A DNA stretch of 64,000 bases, taken from NCBI RefSeq assembly GCF_007280555.1, contig NZ_VKDB01000003.1:124001-188000 (forward strand). The letters are read 5' to 3'. Positions 9,580 through 18,950 of this stretch are shown piece after piece. The notes under the pieces were generated by a model that was not told where the DNA came from, did no database searches, and was given only the letters and a program-made list of their open reading frames with translations. Source of the stretch: Deinococcus detaillensis (GTDB lineage Bacteria > Deinococcota > Deinococci > Deinococcales > Deinococcaceae). Position 1 is the stretch's first letter; each line of letters begins with the position of its first letter. The translations under genes were made by a program, and so were the position numbers.

Positions 9580-10195
9580 GCAAATTCGCCGGATTCTGGG
9601 CCTTGTTCATGCGGGCCGCCTCAGCAGCGAGGACGCTGCGCCGCTTCTGGCAGCCCTCCACCCCAAGCTGAATCTCACTGAAGACGCCCTCGCGCCGCTG
9701 TTCGCGCTGCTGGTCGCAGACGGTTTTGGCCCCGATAAAGTCAGCGACATTTTGTATAACCGCACTGATCCGCCCAAAGCGGCCACCAGTGCTCCGCGCC
9801 CGCCTCAAGCGCCGCCCAGCGCTCCGCAAGCGCCCAAACCCAGCTGGCTCGGCGGATTTGACGGCCTGGCCGAGCGCATCACCGACACGGTGGAACGCGC
9901 TTTTGACGCTGCGCCGATGGTGGGTAAGCAGGCCGCGCCCAATGCGCCGCGCACCGGAACCATTCTGCGCATTGAAGTGGAAGACGAAAACGGCGGCACG
10001 TACAGCGCCAACTTGCCGATGAGCCTCGCGCCGCACGTGGGCAAGCTGATTCCGCCGCAGGCGCTCAAGTCGCTCGAAAACATGGGCCTGAGCGTGGAAG
10101 CCTTGCAGCTTCTGCTGGAGAGCAACCCGCCGATTGGCCCGCTGCTGGAATCCGAGGACGAAAACGGCAATGAGGTGCGGCTGACGGTCAAGTAG
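9572..10195 (+). CDS. Uncharacterised protein with the same N-terminal helical module
   Basis: A 207-residue soluble protein. Residues 1-28 (MREQIRRILGLVHAGRLSSE then DAAPLLAA) copy the helix-turn-helix-like module of the preceding protein. Residues 29-62 are helical, followed by a Pro/Ala linker (about 65-90) and an alpha/beta C-terminus with EVEDENGG and ESEDENGNEVRLTVK, two short acidic turns that look like paired beta-hairpins. The start overlaps the upstream stop (ATGCGTGA), and GAAGGAGG lies inside the upstream gene at suitable spacing, so the two are translationally coupled. Function unknown. Confidence 0.75.
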   Translation: MREQIRRILGLVHAGRLSSEDAAPLLAALHPKLNLTEDALAPLFALLVADGFGPDKVSDILYNRTDPPKAATSAPRPPQAPPSAPQAPKPSWLGGFDGLAERITDTVERAFDAAPMVGKQAAPNAPRTGTILRIEVEDENGGTYSANLPMSLAPHVGKLIPPQALKSLENMGLSVEALQLLLESNPPIGPLLESEDENGNEVRLTVK

Positions 10196-10260
10196 GCAGG
10201 AAGGCGGGTTTGCTCTCCCAGCGAACTTGCTTCCGCTTATCGCCCCTGAGGAGCGCTACA

Positions 10261-10629
10261 TTGAACGCTATGTCCCGCCGCCCGCTCCCTCTGCCCTTTC
10301 CTGACGTGACCGAAGCTCCGCTGGTCACTGAACTGCACTTTCCCGAAGCGGGCGTGACCGTCAAAGGCGAGTTTGAACTCAACGAGTTCGCCACCCTCGC
10401 GCCCGATACGCTGGATTTTTTGCGGCTCTACATCAAGGTGCGCGGTAATCTCAAGGAAGTGGAACGCATCTTGGGCCTGAGTTATCCCACCGTGCGTTCC
10501 CGCTTTGACAACTTGCTGCGCTCTATCGGTTACGAACCCGAAGCCGCCGACCCGCGTGACGAAGTGCTGAGCCAGTTGGAGCGTGGCGACATCACGCCGG
10601 AAGAAGCCGCCAAAAAACTGCGGCGCTAG
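10261..10629 (+). CDS. DUF2089-domain protein
   Basis: About 122 residues. The core LDFLRLYIKVRGNLKEVERI then LGLSYPTVRSRFDNLL is the DUF2089 signature and looks like a helix-turn-helix. The last 23 residues (DEVLSQLERGDITPEEAAKK) repeat the module found at the N-termini of the two upstream proteins. GAGGAG (10248-10253) is 7 bases from a TTG at 10261 and 16 from an in-frame ATG at 10270; the TTG is preferred. Probably the DNA-binding member of the operon. The stop codon lies inside a terminator hairpin. Confidence 0.8.
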   Translation: MNAMSRRPLPLPFPDVTEAPLVTELHFPEAGVTVKGEFELNEFATLAPDTLDFLRLYIKVRGNLKEVERILGLSYPTVRSRFDNLLRSIGYEPEAADPRDEVLSQLERGDITPEEAAKKLRR

Positions 10630-10650
10630 GAGGTTTAATCCTAGCGCCGC
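10620..10650. terminator. Bidirectional terminator overlapping a stop codon
   Basis: GCGGCGCTAGG (10620-10630) and CCTAGCGCCGC (10640-10650) form a perfect 11-bp stem with a 9-base loop. On the plus strand it is followed by TAATTTT, and on the minus strand by a six-T run, so it serves both the DUF2089 gene and the opposite small gene. Confidence 0.8.
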
Positions 10651-10667
10651 TAATTTTGTGCGGTGTG

Positions 10668-10883
10668 TTACTCGCCGTCTTTGGCGGCCAGTTCGTTGTA
10701 CTTATTGGCCAGCACAAAAAAGGTGGGTGCCCACAGGCCCACGAAGATGCCGAAGCGCTCGCCGTGTGCGCGTTCTTCGGGGTTGCCTTCCTTGCCGCCA
10801 TTGGTAAACCAGATGATGATGGAAGCCACGATAGAAACGAATCCAGCCACGGTCAGTACGTTGGAAGTGGTGCGGTTGTCCAT
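10668..10883 (-). CDS. Small membrane protein (71 aa)
   Basis: One clear membrane helix near residues 10-25 (VAGFVSIVASIIIWFTNGG) and a second hydrophobic stretch near 45-58 (FGIFVGLWAPTFFVLANK), with a charged tail AAKDGE. GGGAGGC lies 8 bases before the ATG at 10883, favouring this start over a longer open frame. No family recognised; it looks like the short inner-membrane proteins common in Deinococcus. Confidence 0.65.
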   Translation of the reverse strand: MDNRTTSNVLTVAGFVSIVASIIIWFTNGGKEGNPEERAHGERFGIFVGLWAPTFFVLANKYNELAAKDGE

Positions 10884-11027
10884 CTTAAATGCCTCCCTGA
10901 GTGCGGTGCTAAACGGAACGGCCAACACACTATCGGCCTGCTTAGCGCAGTCTGGCCGACGGTTTAACAATACTATGCAACTTTTCTGACCAAGTGATCA
11001 GACTGAGTTTTTTCTTAATGAAGCTGC

Positions 11028-12143
11028 TTAGGGCTGCGCTTTGATGTGCTTGGGCACGTTGTCGGTGTTCCTGAACACGTCTTGCCCGCTGAATTTCTCC
11101 AGTTCTACCCGTTTGCCGCTGCGGGCGCTTTGGTAAATCGCGTCCATAATTCGGTGGTCTTGCAACCCTTCTTCGCCGGGGGTGTAAGGCGTTTTGCCCG
11201 ATTGGATGCATTCGGCAAAGTGATCCACTTCCAGCGTGAACTGGTTATAGGCGGCAAATTGCGGCGTGGTTTTGGCGGCCTTGTTGCTTAGTTCCAGGTC
11301 TAGACCGACATACAAGAAAGCCGGATCGAGGGTAACGCTGCCTGCTTCGCCCAGCACCCGCAAGGTATCGGTTTTGACGGCTCCGTAACTGGTCAGCATG
11401 TTGGCGATCAGGCCGCCGGGAAAGCCCAGCATCACGCTCATGGATTCTTCCATTTCCTTAAATCTGGCGTCGCCCTTGGGCTGGTGTACGGCGGCGTAGA
11501 TCCACTCCGGTTCCAGACCGGTCACGAAGCGCATGGTATTGAGGCAATAAATTCCCACGTCCACCAGTGGCCCGCCGCCGGCCTGCTTGAAGCTGAGCCG
11601 CCAAGCACTGGCGTCGTCTTCGACTTGGGTATGAATACTGTCGAGCAGCTTAATGGAACCGAGTTTGCCGCCCGCGACAGCCTTTTTGGCGGCCCAGTGG
11701 TGCGGGGTGTACTGGATGCGGTAGGCCGCCATCAGCAGCACGCCCGCGTCTTTGCAGGCTTTGACGATCGCCTCGGCGTCTTTGGTGGTGTCGGCCAGCG
11801 GTTTTTCGCACAGCACATGCTTGCCGAGTTTGGCGGCCCGCTCGGCGTAGTCGCGGTGGAGGTTGTTGGGCAACACGATATACACCGCCTGCACGTCGTC
11901 CCGTTTACCGAGTTCTTCAAACTGCTCGTAGGTGTAGGCGTCGGCGTCGCTCAGGCCCGCCGCTTTGGCAAAGGCCCGGCCCTTATCGGGCTCGCCGGTC
12001 ACGACGGCGGCCAAGTAAGCGTGCTGGCTGGTTCTGAGGGCGGGGATGAGTTCTTCGGCGCTGAGTTCACCGAGGCCGACGACGGCAAACCCGACGCGGC
12101 GGCTTTGGGCTTCAGGTTTGGGAATTTTCGGTTGATTGGGCAT
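11028..12143 (-). CDS. Gfo/Idh/MocA family NAD(P)-dependent oxidoreductase
   Basis: 371 residues. The N-terminal Rossmann fold shows VGFAVVGLGELSAEELIPAL (about 17-36), the LPNNLH segment and the diagnostic CEKPLADT motif (EKP at 113-115), followed by AYRIQYTPHH and the C-terminal alpha/beta domain with the LVDVGIYCLN motif, typical of glucose-fructose-oxidoreductase-like members. It would oxidise or reduce a sugar or inositol. AAAGG precedes the ATG. It stands alone, so the substrate cannot be inferred from context. Confidence 0.88.
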   Translation of the reverse strand: MPNQPKIPKPEAQSRRVGFAVVGLGELSAEELIPALRTSQHAYLAAVVTGEPDKGRAFAKAAGLSDADAYTYEQFEELGKRDDVQAVYIVLPNNLHRDYAERAAKLGKHVLCEKPLADTTKDAEAIVKACKDAGVLLMAAYRIQYTPHHWAAKKAVAGGKLGSIKLLDSIHTQVEDDASAWRLSFKQAGGGPLVDVGIYCLNTMRFVTGLEPEWIYAAVHQPKGDARFKEMEESMSVMLGFPGGLIANMLTSYGAVKTDTLRVLGEAGSVTLDPAFLYVGLDLELSNKAAKTTPQFAAYNQFTLEVDHFAECIQSGKTPYTPGEEGLQDHRIMDAIYQSARSGKRVELEKFSGQDVFRNTDNVPKHIKAQP

Positions 12144-12223
12144 GGTTTACCTTTCCACACCGCTTGCCCGCGCCGGATGGGATCTGGATCAGCAGGCCTT
12201 TAGCTGTATAGGGTGCCGCGACC

Positions 12224-12445
12224 CTAAATAATCCCGCCGCCGAGCAGCAACCGCACCGCCGCCAGCACCAGCACCACCGCGCACAAGATCAGGCCCCCGC
12301 GCTCCTTGCTGATGGCCCCCACTACCAAGCCGACGATGCCCAGCGGCAAGGTTACGAACCAATTGGTCCAACCGAGAAGCGGCAAAAAGCCGAGGCCGAG
12401 GCCCAAAACAGCCAAAATGCCGAAGAGGATAGAAATGGTATTCAT
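12224..12445 (-). CDS. Small hydrophobic membrane protein (73 aa)
   Basis: Three closely spaced hydrophobic segments (MNTISILFGILAVLGLGLGF, WFVTLPLGIVGLVVGAIS and LILCAVVLVLAAVRLLLGG) fill nearly the whole protein. The ATG at 12445 follows a weak ACAGG. A longer frame reaching 12571 has a basic, proline-rich extension that looks non-coding. No family assigned; a structural or accessory membrane protein. Confidence 0.6.
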   Translation of the reverse strand: MNTISILFGILAVLGLGLGFLPLLGWTNWFVTLPLGIVGLVVGAISKERGGLILCAVVLVLAAVRLLLGGGII

Positions 12446-12580
12446 ACCTGTAGATACTGTTTGGGCAGCCAAAAAGTTGCCGGGCGCAAAACCGCAAGGT
12501 AAAGGCGAACCCACCGCGCCGTGAACGCGCCTTCCGAGAAAGTTCACGGCCCTGTGAGGCGGGGGCGGCAAGCTGGGGCC

Positions 12581-13153
12581 ATGACAAATTCAGCGTCTTT
12601 AAAAGGTAAGAAAATTGCCATCTTGGCCGCCGACGGCGTGGAGCAGATTGAGCTGGTCAGTCCACGTGAGGCGCTGGAGAGGGCAGGGGCCACCACCGAA
12701 CTGATCAGTCTCCAGCCGGGCCAGATTCAGAGCATGAAGGGTGACATCGAGCCGCAGGACAAGTACCCGGTGGACAAGACCGTCAGCGAGGTCAGCGCCA
12801 GCGATTACGATGGCCTGCTGCTGCCCGGCGGCACCGTCAACCCCGACAAACTGCGCCTGAGCGAAGAAGCCATGGACTTGGTGCGCTCCTTTTACAGCAG
12901 CGGCAAGCCGATAGCGGCGATCTGCCACGGCCCCTGGAGTCTGAGTCAGGTGGGCGTCGTGAAAGGGCTGAAGCTGACCAGTTGGCCCAGTCTCCGGCAC
13001 GAACTCGAACTCGGCGGCGCAGAGTGGGTCGATCAGGAAGTGGTGAGCGATAAGGGGATCGTGACCAGCCGCAATCCGGATGATCTGCCCGCCTTCAACC
13101 GCCAGATCATCGAGCTGTTTGCCGAGGGCGACCAGAGCAGCAAGCGGCCCTGA
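12581..13153 (+). CDS. DJ-1/PfpI family stress protein (type 1 GATase fold)
   Basis: 190-residue flavodoxin-like protein. The nucleophile elbow AICHGPWS places C115 and H116 as the reactive pair, and the glutamate in GVEQIE (near 21) supplies the third family residue. Motifs LLLPGG and [14 protein letters not shown] are those of the YhbO/PfpI/DR1199 group, described as general stress proteins with deglycase or peptidase-like activity. An upstream in-frame ATG at 12521 would add 20 basic residues not typical of the family. It lies divergent to the small membrane gene at 12224. Confidence 0.85.
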   Translation: MTNSASLKGKKIAILAADGVEQIELVSPREALERAGATTELISLQPGQIQSMKGDIEPQDKYPVDKTVSEVSASDYDGLLLPGGTVNPDKLRLSEEAMDLVRSFYSSGKPIAAICHGPWSLSQVGVVKGLKLTSWPSLRHELELGGAEWVDQEVVSDKGIVTSRNPDDLPAFNRQIIELFAEGDQSSKRP

Positions 13154-13222
13154 GAGCCGTTTCTAAGTTTGCCTAGGCCTGCTCCTCACCCACACTTGAG
13201 GTTTGAGCGGCAGTCTGAGGGC

Positions 13223-13567
13223 ATGACACACGACCAAAAGCAAAATCAGCAGAGCCAGTACAAACTCAGCCGCAGCGAAACCCAGCACGGCAAAGACGGC
13301 CAGCATCACCTCATCAAAGGCGAAAAGGGCAGCGTGCGGCTGTGGCACAATGAAGAGCCTTCGGCCAATAGTGACACTACCCTGCATAGCCACGCCTATG
13401 AAACGCTCGGCTACGTCGTTTCGGGGCGGATGGAACTGGTGCTGAGCGGCCAAACCATTGCTCTAGAAGCTGGAGACAGCTACTGCGTCCCGAGCGGAGC
13501 CGAGCACCGATTCCATATTCTGGAAACACTGACTGCCGTAGAAACGACCACGCCCAGCGCCTTCTAA
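13223..13567 (+). CDS. Cupin-domain protein
   Basis: 114 residues, a single small beta-barrel. The first cupin motif is seen as LHSHAYETLGYVVSGRMELV (H, H and E ligands with the glycine turn) and the second as GDSYCVPSGAEHRFHI (terminal histidine), so the metal site is complete. The N-terminal 30 residues are polar and glutamine-rich. Too generic for a substrate. It ends about 50 bases before the next gene on the same strand. Confidence 0.8.
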   Translation: MTHDQKQNQQSQYKLSRSETQHGKDGQHHLIKGEKGSVRLWHNEEPSANSDTTLHSHAYETLGYVVSGRMELVLSGQTIALEAGDSYCVPSGAEHRFHILETLTAVETTTPSAF

Positions 13568-13609
13568 TTTCGTTCACTCATTGCTTGACTCGGCGTACTC
13601 CATAAGGTC

Positions 13610-13615
13610 TAGAGT
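13610..13615 (+). promoter_or_regulatory. -10 hexamer of a leaderless promoter
   Basis: TAGAGT ends 6 bases before the ATG at 13622. TTGACT at 13585-13590 is a possible -35 with a long 19-base spacer. Confidence 0.5.
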
Positions 13616-13621
13616 ACGAGC

Positions 13622-14590
13622 ATGACTGACGCGCAACCCGTCCGCATCACTTCTTCCTTTAACGCCAAAAGCACCGCCCTAGAAGTGATTGCCGGCCATG
13701 ATCTAAGCGGCAAAGCCGCCGTCGTAACCGGAGCCGCTTCCGGTATCGGCACCGAAACCGCCCGCGCCCTGCTGACTGCTGGAGCGCGGGTTTTGCTTGC
13801 CGTGCGCGATACCGCCAAAGGCGAACAGGTGGCTGCTGAGCTGCGCCAAAGCACGGGCAATGCTAGGGCCGAAGTCATCGCGCTTGATCTCTGTTCGCTG
13901 GAATCGGTGCGTCAGGCAGCGGCCCATATTCTCAATCTTGCCCCCAAAATTGACATCCTGATCAACAACGCGGGCGTGATGGCCACGCCTCAAAGCCAGA
14001 CTGCCGACGGCTTTGAAATGCAATTTGGTACCAACCATCTCGGCCACTTTTTGCTGACCGAACTCCTGATGCCGGCTCTTTTGGCGGCTCCCTCGCGTGT
14101 GGTGGCGCTCAGCAGCATCGGCCACCGCCGCAGTGACATTTTGCTGGACGATCTCAACTTGGAGCGCCGCCCTTACGACAAGTGGGAGGCGTATGGTAAC
14201 GCCAAAACCGCCAACGCCCTGTTTGCTTTGGGGCTGAATGACCGCTACGCCTATCGGGGTGTCACCGCCAACGCCGTGCATCCCGGCGGGATCATGACCG
14301 GCCTGCAAAAGCACATGCCGATTGAGGAACAGCGGGCGATGGGTTGGATGGACGAAGAAGGCAACCTCAATCCGGTATTCAAGAGCACTGAGCAAGGCGC
14401 GGCCACCAGCGTTTGGGCCGCCGTCGGCAAGGAGCTGGAAGGGGTGGGCGGTTTGTACCTGGAAGACGTGCAAGAAGCTGTGCCGTTTGACCCAGCCGCG
14501 CCGTATAGCGGGTATCAGCCGTATCTGCGCGACCATGCAAGCGCCGACAAGCTGTGGGAAGCCAGCGAAAAGATGGTGGGTCTGAAGTAA
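13622..14590 (+). CDS. Short-chain dehydrogenase/reductase (retinol-dehydrogenase-like)
   Basis: 322-residue NAD(P)-dependent oxidoreductase. Cofactor loop TGAASGIG at 36-43, NNAG at 116-119, catalytic serine in LSSIGHR (near 165) and the YGNAK active-site pair Y192/K196. The TNHLGHFLLTELL block and the long C-terminus are those of SDRs related to retinol dehydrogenases and WW-domain oxidoreductases. Natural substrate unknown. A terminator closes the unit at 14608. Confidence 0.88.
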   Translation: MTDAQPVRITSSFNAKSTALEVIAGHDLSGKAAVVTGAASGIGTETARALLTAGARVLLAVRDTAKGEQVAAELRQSTGNARAEVIALDLCSLESVRQAAAHILNLAPKIDILINNAGVMATPQSQTADGFEMQFGTNHLGHFLLTELLMPALLAAPSRVVALSSIGHRRSDILLDDLNLERRPYDKWEAYGNAKTANALFALGLNDRYAYRGVTANAVHPGGIMTGLQKHMPIEEQRAMGWMDEEGNLNPVFKSTEQGAATSVWAAVGKELEGVGGLYLEDVQEAVPFDPAAPYSGYQPYLRDHASADKLWEASEKMVGLK

Positions 14591-14607
14591 TTTTTAGCTC
14601 GGCACAA

Positions 14608-14642
14608 GCAAAACCGCCCCGAAGTTGCTGGGGCGGTTTTGC
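14608..14642 (+). terminator. Rho-independent terminator
   Basis: GCAAAACCGCCCC and GGGGCGGTTTTGC form a perfect 13-bp stem with a 9-base loop downstream of the SDR gene; the A and T runs are within the stem, so it can work in both directions. The remaining gap to 14889 holds no further recognisable element. Confidence 0.75.
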
Positions 14643-14889
14643 TGATTGGACAAATTGGGGGCGAACGGGGCCACTCACGGCCCATCTCCGAAAATTGAGA
14701 ATAAGCACACCGTCGGCGCTTCTATTTCGGTGTGGACATAATACGCCCCACACGTACTAAATAAATGTAATTAAAGTCTGAATAGCTGCATAAGGCTTGG
14801 GTTTGCTGTCTGGCGGCATCTGGGAGGCGAGTCTAAAATTTTGGAGAGCAGAAAGCCGCTGGCTAGGCCATTGCACTTACTGCCAATTT

Positions 14890-14918
14890 TTGCCCGTTGA
14901 GCCGCCTTCTCTTAAGCT
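14890..14918 (+). promoter_or_regulatory. Promoter of the GNAT gene, leaderless
   Basis: TTGCCC (14890-14895) and TAAGCT (14913-14918) with a 17-base spacer; the ATG at 14925 is 6 bases after the -10. Confidence 0.5.
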
Positions 14919-14924
14919 CAGGCC

Positions 14925-15824
14925 ATGAATGAACACCGCCCAATTCTCCGAGAGTTTCAACCCGCAGACGCCGCGCAAGTGGCCCAGCTCGTCACCGAGA
15001 GCGTGCGCGGGCACTGGATATACACGCCCGAACAGTTCAAGCCTTCCAGCGTGCCGCAGCGCTTCCGGTTGGTGGCGGCAGATTCGGAAGTGCGGGCGAC
15101 TTTGGTGGTCTCGCCGTTCGGTGACGCCGCGCCCAGCGCCTTCCGGCTGGACTTTGCTGGAGACGCCCAATCCTTTAACGCGCTCTACACGCTCGCCCTG
15201 ACCCGCTTGCCCCAGCACGCGCCGCTGATTGGCGTGGCCCGCGAGGATTTCAGCGAGCAGATGCAATTTTTTGCGGCGGCAGGCTTCCGTAATGCTTGGC
15301 AGTCGTGGGGCGCTCACCTCGATCTGATGCGCTTTGACTTCGCGCCGTATCAGGCACTGGAAGAACGCTTGTTCGTGGACGGCTACGAAGTGGAGCAACT
15401 CGCCAACGATGCTCCCGAAGCCGACTGGAACGCCCTGTATGCGCTGAGTCTGGAAGCGGTGGAAGACGCTCCACGCAATCCCACCACTACGCCGGACAGC
15501 CTCAGCTTGGAAGAATTGCGGGCGATGATCGTGCGCGAAGAAACGGTGTTCGTGGCGCGTTTTCGGGGCCAGCTCATTGGGTTTACTCGCTCAACGGTGC
15601 GCGGCGAGCACTTGGACACCGAACATACTGCCGTGAGTCGCCCCCACCGCAATAAAGGTCTAGCGACCCTGCTCAAAGCGCAGGCGCTGGACTCAGCACA
15701 GGAACAAGGCTGCATCCAAGCAAGTACGGGCGGCACGGTCATGAACCTGCCGATGCTGAAAGTCAACCATTGTTTGGGCTATTTGCCGGAGCCGATGTGG
15801 GTGACGTGGTGGCTGGAGCGTTGA
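14925..15824 (+). CDS. Tandem GNAT-family N-acetyltransferase
   Basis: 299 residues made of two GNAT folds. The N-terminal half (about 1-145) lacks a clear acetyl-CoA loop. The C-terminal half carries TAVSRPHRNKGLATLLKAQAL (about 240-260), where RNKGLA is the acetyl-CoA pyrophosphate-binding Q/RxxGxG/A loop, and ends with NHCLGYLPEPMWVTWWLER, the usual beta-6/7 region. Double GNATs of this kind resemble mycothiol synthase-like proteins, but the acceptor is unknown. The last 62 bases overlap the 3' end of the opposite gene. Confidence 0.8.
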   Translation: MNEHRPILREFQPADAAQVAQLVTESVRGHWIYTPEQFKPSSVPQRFRLVAADSEVRATLVVSPFGDAAPSAFRLDFAGDAQSFNALYTLALTRLPQHAPLIGVAREDFSEQMQFFAAAGFRNAWQSWGAHLDLMRFDFAPYQALEERLFVDGYEVEQLANDAPEADWNALYALSLEAVEDAPRNPTTTPDSLSLEELRAMIVREETVFVARFRGQLIGFTRSTVRGEHLDTEHTAVSRPHRNKGLATLLKAQALDSAQEQGCIQASTGGTVMNLPMLKVNHCLGYLPEPMWVTWWLER

Positions 15825-16293
15825 GTGCCGGGCTGGACTTCTGGCCCTTCTTGCTCGGCTTTTCTTGACTTGCTTTCGGGGCGTACTGACCCACGCCGCC
15901 CGCCGCCGCAAACTCGGTTTCCAGTTCGGCCAGCGGCTTCTCGGGCTTGCTGTTGGCATCGCCGGGTAAGGTGTGGGCAAACACTTCTATAACATCGGGA
16001 TAGCCGTCCCCGTCCGCATCGCCGTTGGCGGCCAGCACGCTGTACAGCACGTCAGCAAATTTGGCTTTGGGATTCGTCTGAAAGCCCTTCTGGAGCGCTT
16101 GCCCGAACACGTTCCAGGGTGCGCCGCCTTTGGCATTGACGTGACAAAAGGTGCAGGCCATGACTTTGCCGCTGTACTGCCACAGCGGATCGTCCTTATC
16201 GTAGTGAAACTGCTGAATGGCGGTGAGGCGAAAGGCGGGCATGGCGAGCGTTGGGGTCAGCAACAGGAGCGCCAAAGCGCCCCAGCGCTTCAA
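15763..16293 (-). CDS. Exported CXXCH (c-type heme-like) protein
   Basis: 176 residues with a signal peptide (MKRWGALALLLLTPTLAMPA) starting at a TTG preceded by a G-rich ribosome site. ACTFCHVN near residue 47 is a CXXCH heme c attachment motif, and DADGDGYPDVIEVF (near 92) is an EF-hand/thrombospondin-type calcium loop. A possible methionine ligand is not evident. The C-terminal 45 residues are a Pro/Ala/Ser/Lys tail lying antisense to the GNAT gene. It is 25 bases downstream of the DUF1501 gene and probably co-transcribed. Confidence 0.75.
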   Translation of the reverse strand: MKRWGALALLLLTPTLAMPAFRLTAIQQFHYDKDDPLWQYSGKVMACTFCHVNAKGGAPWNVFGQALQKGFQTNPKAKFADVLYSVLAANGDADGDGYPDVIEVFAHTLPGDANSKPEKPLAELETEFAAAGGVGQYAPKASQEKPSKKGQKSSPALNAPATTSPTSAPANSPNNG

Positions 16294-16318
16294 CCCAGCC
16301 CCCTCAACTCAACTGGCA

Positions 16319-17488
<1,170 letters not shown>

Positions 17489-17587
17489 GGGTGGCTCCTT
17501 TTGGGAGAGGGAAGATGGGGGCTTGGCTCTCTTTTTCTTCAAGGAAGGGGAGAGTGAGCGCAGCGGTTGCCTTTCACCTCTTCTCCC

Positions 17588-18862
17588 TCAAATCAACTGA
17601 TATTCAGGACTGACCAACATCAAATAGGTGCGCTGGGCACTGCCTAGTTTCGCCAGCGCACTCGGCATCTTTTCGCTGCCCAGCAGGGCCAGGGCGCTCG
17701 GCTCAGGCACAGGGTCAGCCAGCTTGGTCTGGGCTTTGCCTTTCTGGTTGCCCAGCGTCATGGCGGCGGCGACCTGCATCCTGAGCAGCAAGGTGGAGTC
17801 GTTGATCCATTCGCGGCCACCGTCCCAGCCCTTGACGGTAGGCGGGTGCAGCAAATCTTGGCCGAGGCGGGCCAGCGTGCCCGACAAATTGAGGTAGGTT
17901 TTTTTGTCTATATCGGTGCGCCCGGCTGATCTCAGCGCTCCCACCACAAATTCGGTGGGGCTGCGGATGATGCTGCTTCTGGAGGCGTAAAATTCCTGAC
18001 TGCTCAGCAGGGCCTGCAAAGTTTGCCGCAGGTCGCCGCCGGATTGCCGGTAGGTTTCGGTGAGCTTGGCCTGTCCGGCGGCGTCTGGCGCGTCGCTGAC
18101 AAACGAGCGCCACAGCTTGAAGGCCACCCGCTCGGCGGTGGAAGGGTGCCCCGCCGCCAGCCGCACGATGTCGTCGCCGCCGAAATTTCCGGTTTTGCCC
18201 AGATAGGTCTTGGAGCCGCCGTCGTGCTGCTTGGCATTGAAGGTGAAGGTTTGCGGGTCGGCAAAGTCCTTGGGGCCGCGCTTGCCCTCAAACGTCCAGC
18301 CAGTCAGTGCCCTCGCGCCTTCTTTGACGTCGGATTCGCTGTAATTGCCTATGCCAGCGGTATACAGTTCCAGCAGTTCGCGGCCCAGATTCTCGTTGGG
18401 TTTGCCTTTTTTGTTTTGGTCGTTGTCGAGGTAGCGCATCACGGCGGGCGTTTTGACGGCGGCCAGCGCGAGGTCGGTGAAGTTGCTCAGGGCGTGGCCG
18501 CGCAGCACGCTCAAATAGTTGTCTAAGGCGCTGAGGTTCTTGACTTTGTCGGTGCCGATGACGAAATGGTTGCTCCACATTAGCGCCAGCCGTTCGCGCA
18601 GCGGATAAGGTGTCAGTACCATCTCGCGCAGCCAAGCGGCCTGAAAGAGTTTGATGGCGGCGTAAGGAGCGACCGCTTCCGCAGGTTTGAAAGGCGTGTC
18701 CAGCGTGGTGGTGGGAAAAACCAGCAGCGCGGCGGCGGCAGCTTGCGGGGTTTGGCCCACCAGCGCTCTGATCTGCGCCTCAGTGGCTCCAAAACTGGTG
18801 CGCCGCAGCAAATGGGCCGCGTCGGTGGCGGTCAGGGGGGTGGTGCGGGGAGTGAGTGGCAC
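17588..18862 (-). CDS. DUF1800 protein
   Basis: 424-residue, mostly helical protein. Family blocks are [20 protein letters not shown] near the start, [16 protein letters not shown] (about 88-103), [17 protein letters not shown] (about 158-174), ARALTGWTF and [15 protein letters not shown]. No obvious signal peptide is present. The GTG start has AAAGGAGA upstream. Found with DUF1501 across many phyla; the pair is thought to act in the envelope, but no reaction is established. It lies 88 bases downstream of the MucB-like gene. Confidence 0.88.
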   Translation of the reverse strand: MPLTPRTTPLTATDAAHLLRRTSFGATEAQIRALVGQTPQAAAAALLVFPTTTLDTPFKPAEAVAPYAAIKLFQAAWLREMVLTPYPLRERLALMWSNHFVIGTDKVKNLSALDNYLSVLRGHALSNFTDLALAAVKTPAVMRYLDNDQNKKGKPNENLGRELLELYTAGIGNYSESDVKEGARALTGWTFEGKRGPKDFADPQTFTFNAKQHDGGSKTYLGKTGNFGGDDIVRLAAGHPSTAERVAFKLWRSFVSDAPDAAGQAKLTETYRQSGGDLRQTLQALLSSQEFYASRSSIIRSPTEFVVGALRSAGRTDIDKKTYLNLSGTLARLGQDLLHPPTVKGWDGGREWINDSTLLLRMQVAAAMTLGNQKGKAQTKLADPVPEPSALALLGSEKMPSALAKLGSAQRTYLMLVSPEYQLI

Positions 18863-18950
18863 GGCGTCTCCTTTGAGAGGGCAGGACTGTAAACAACAAT
18901 CGGTTCAGAGGTTCTGGTACAGAGCTCAAAGCCGACTGATTTTTGTACTT

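Noticed and set aside
14735..14741. GACATAA as half of a radiation/desiccation response motif
   Set aside because: The matching TTATG-side half-site is absent, and the site is about 190 bases from the next gene.
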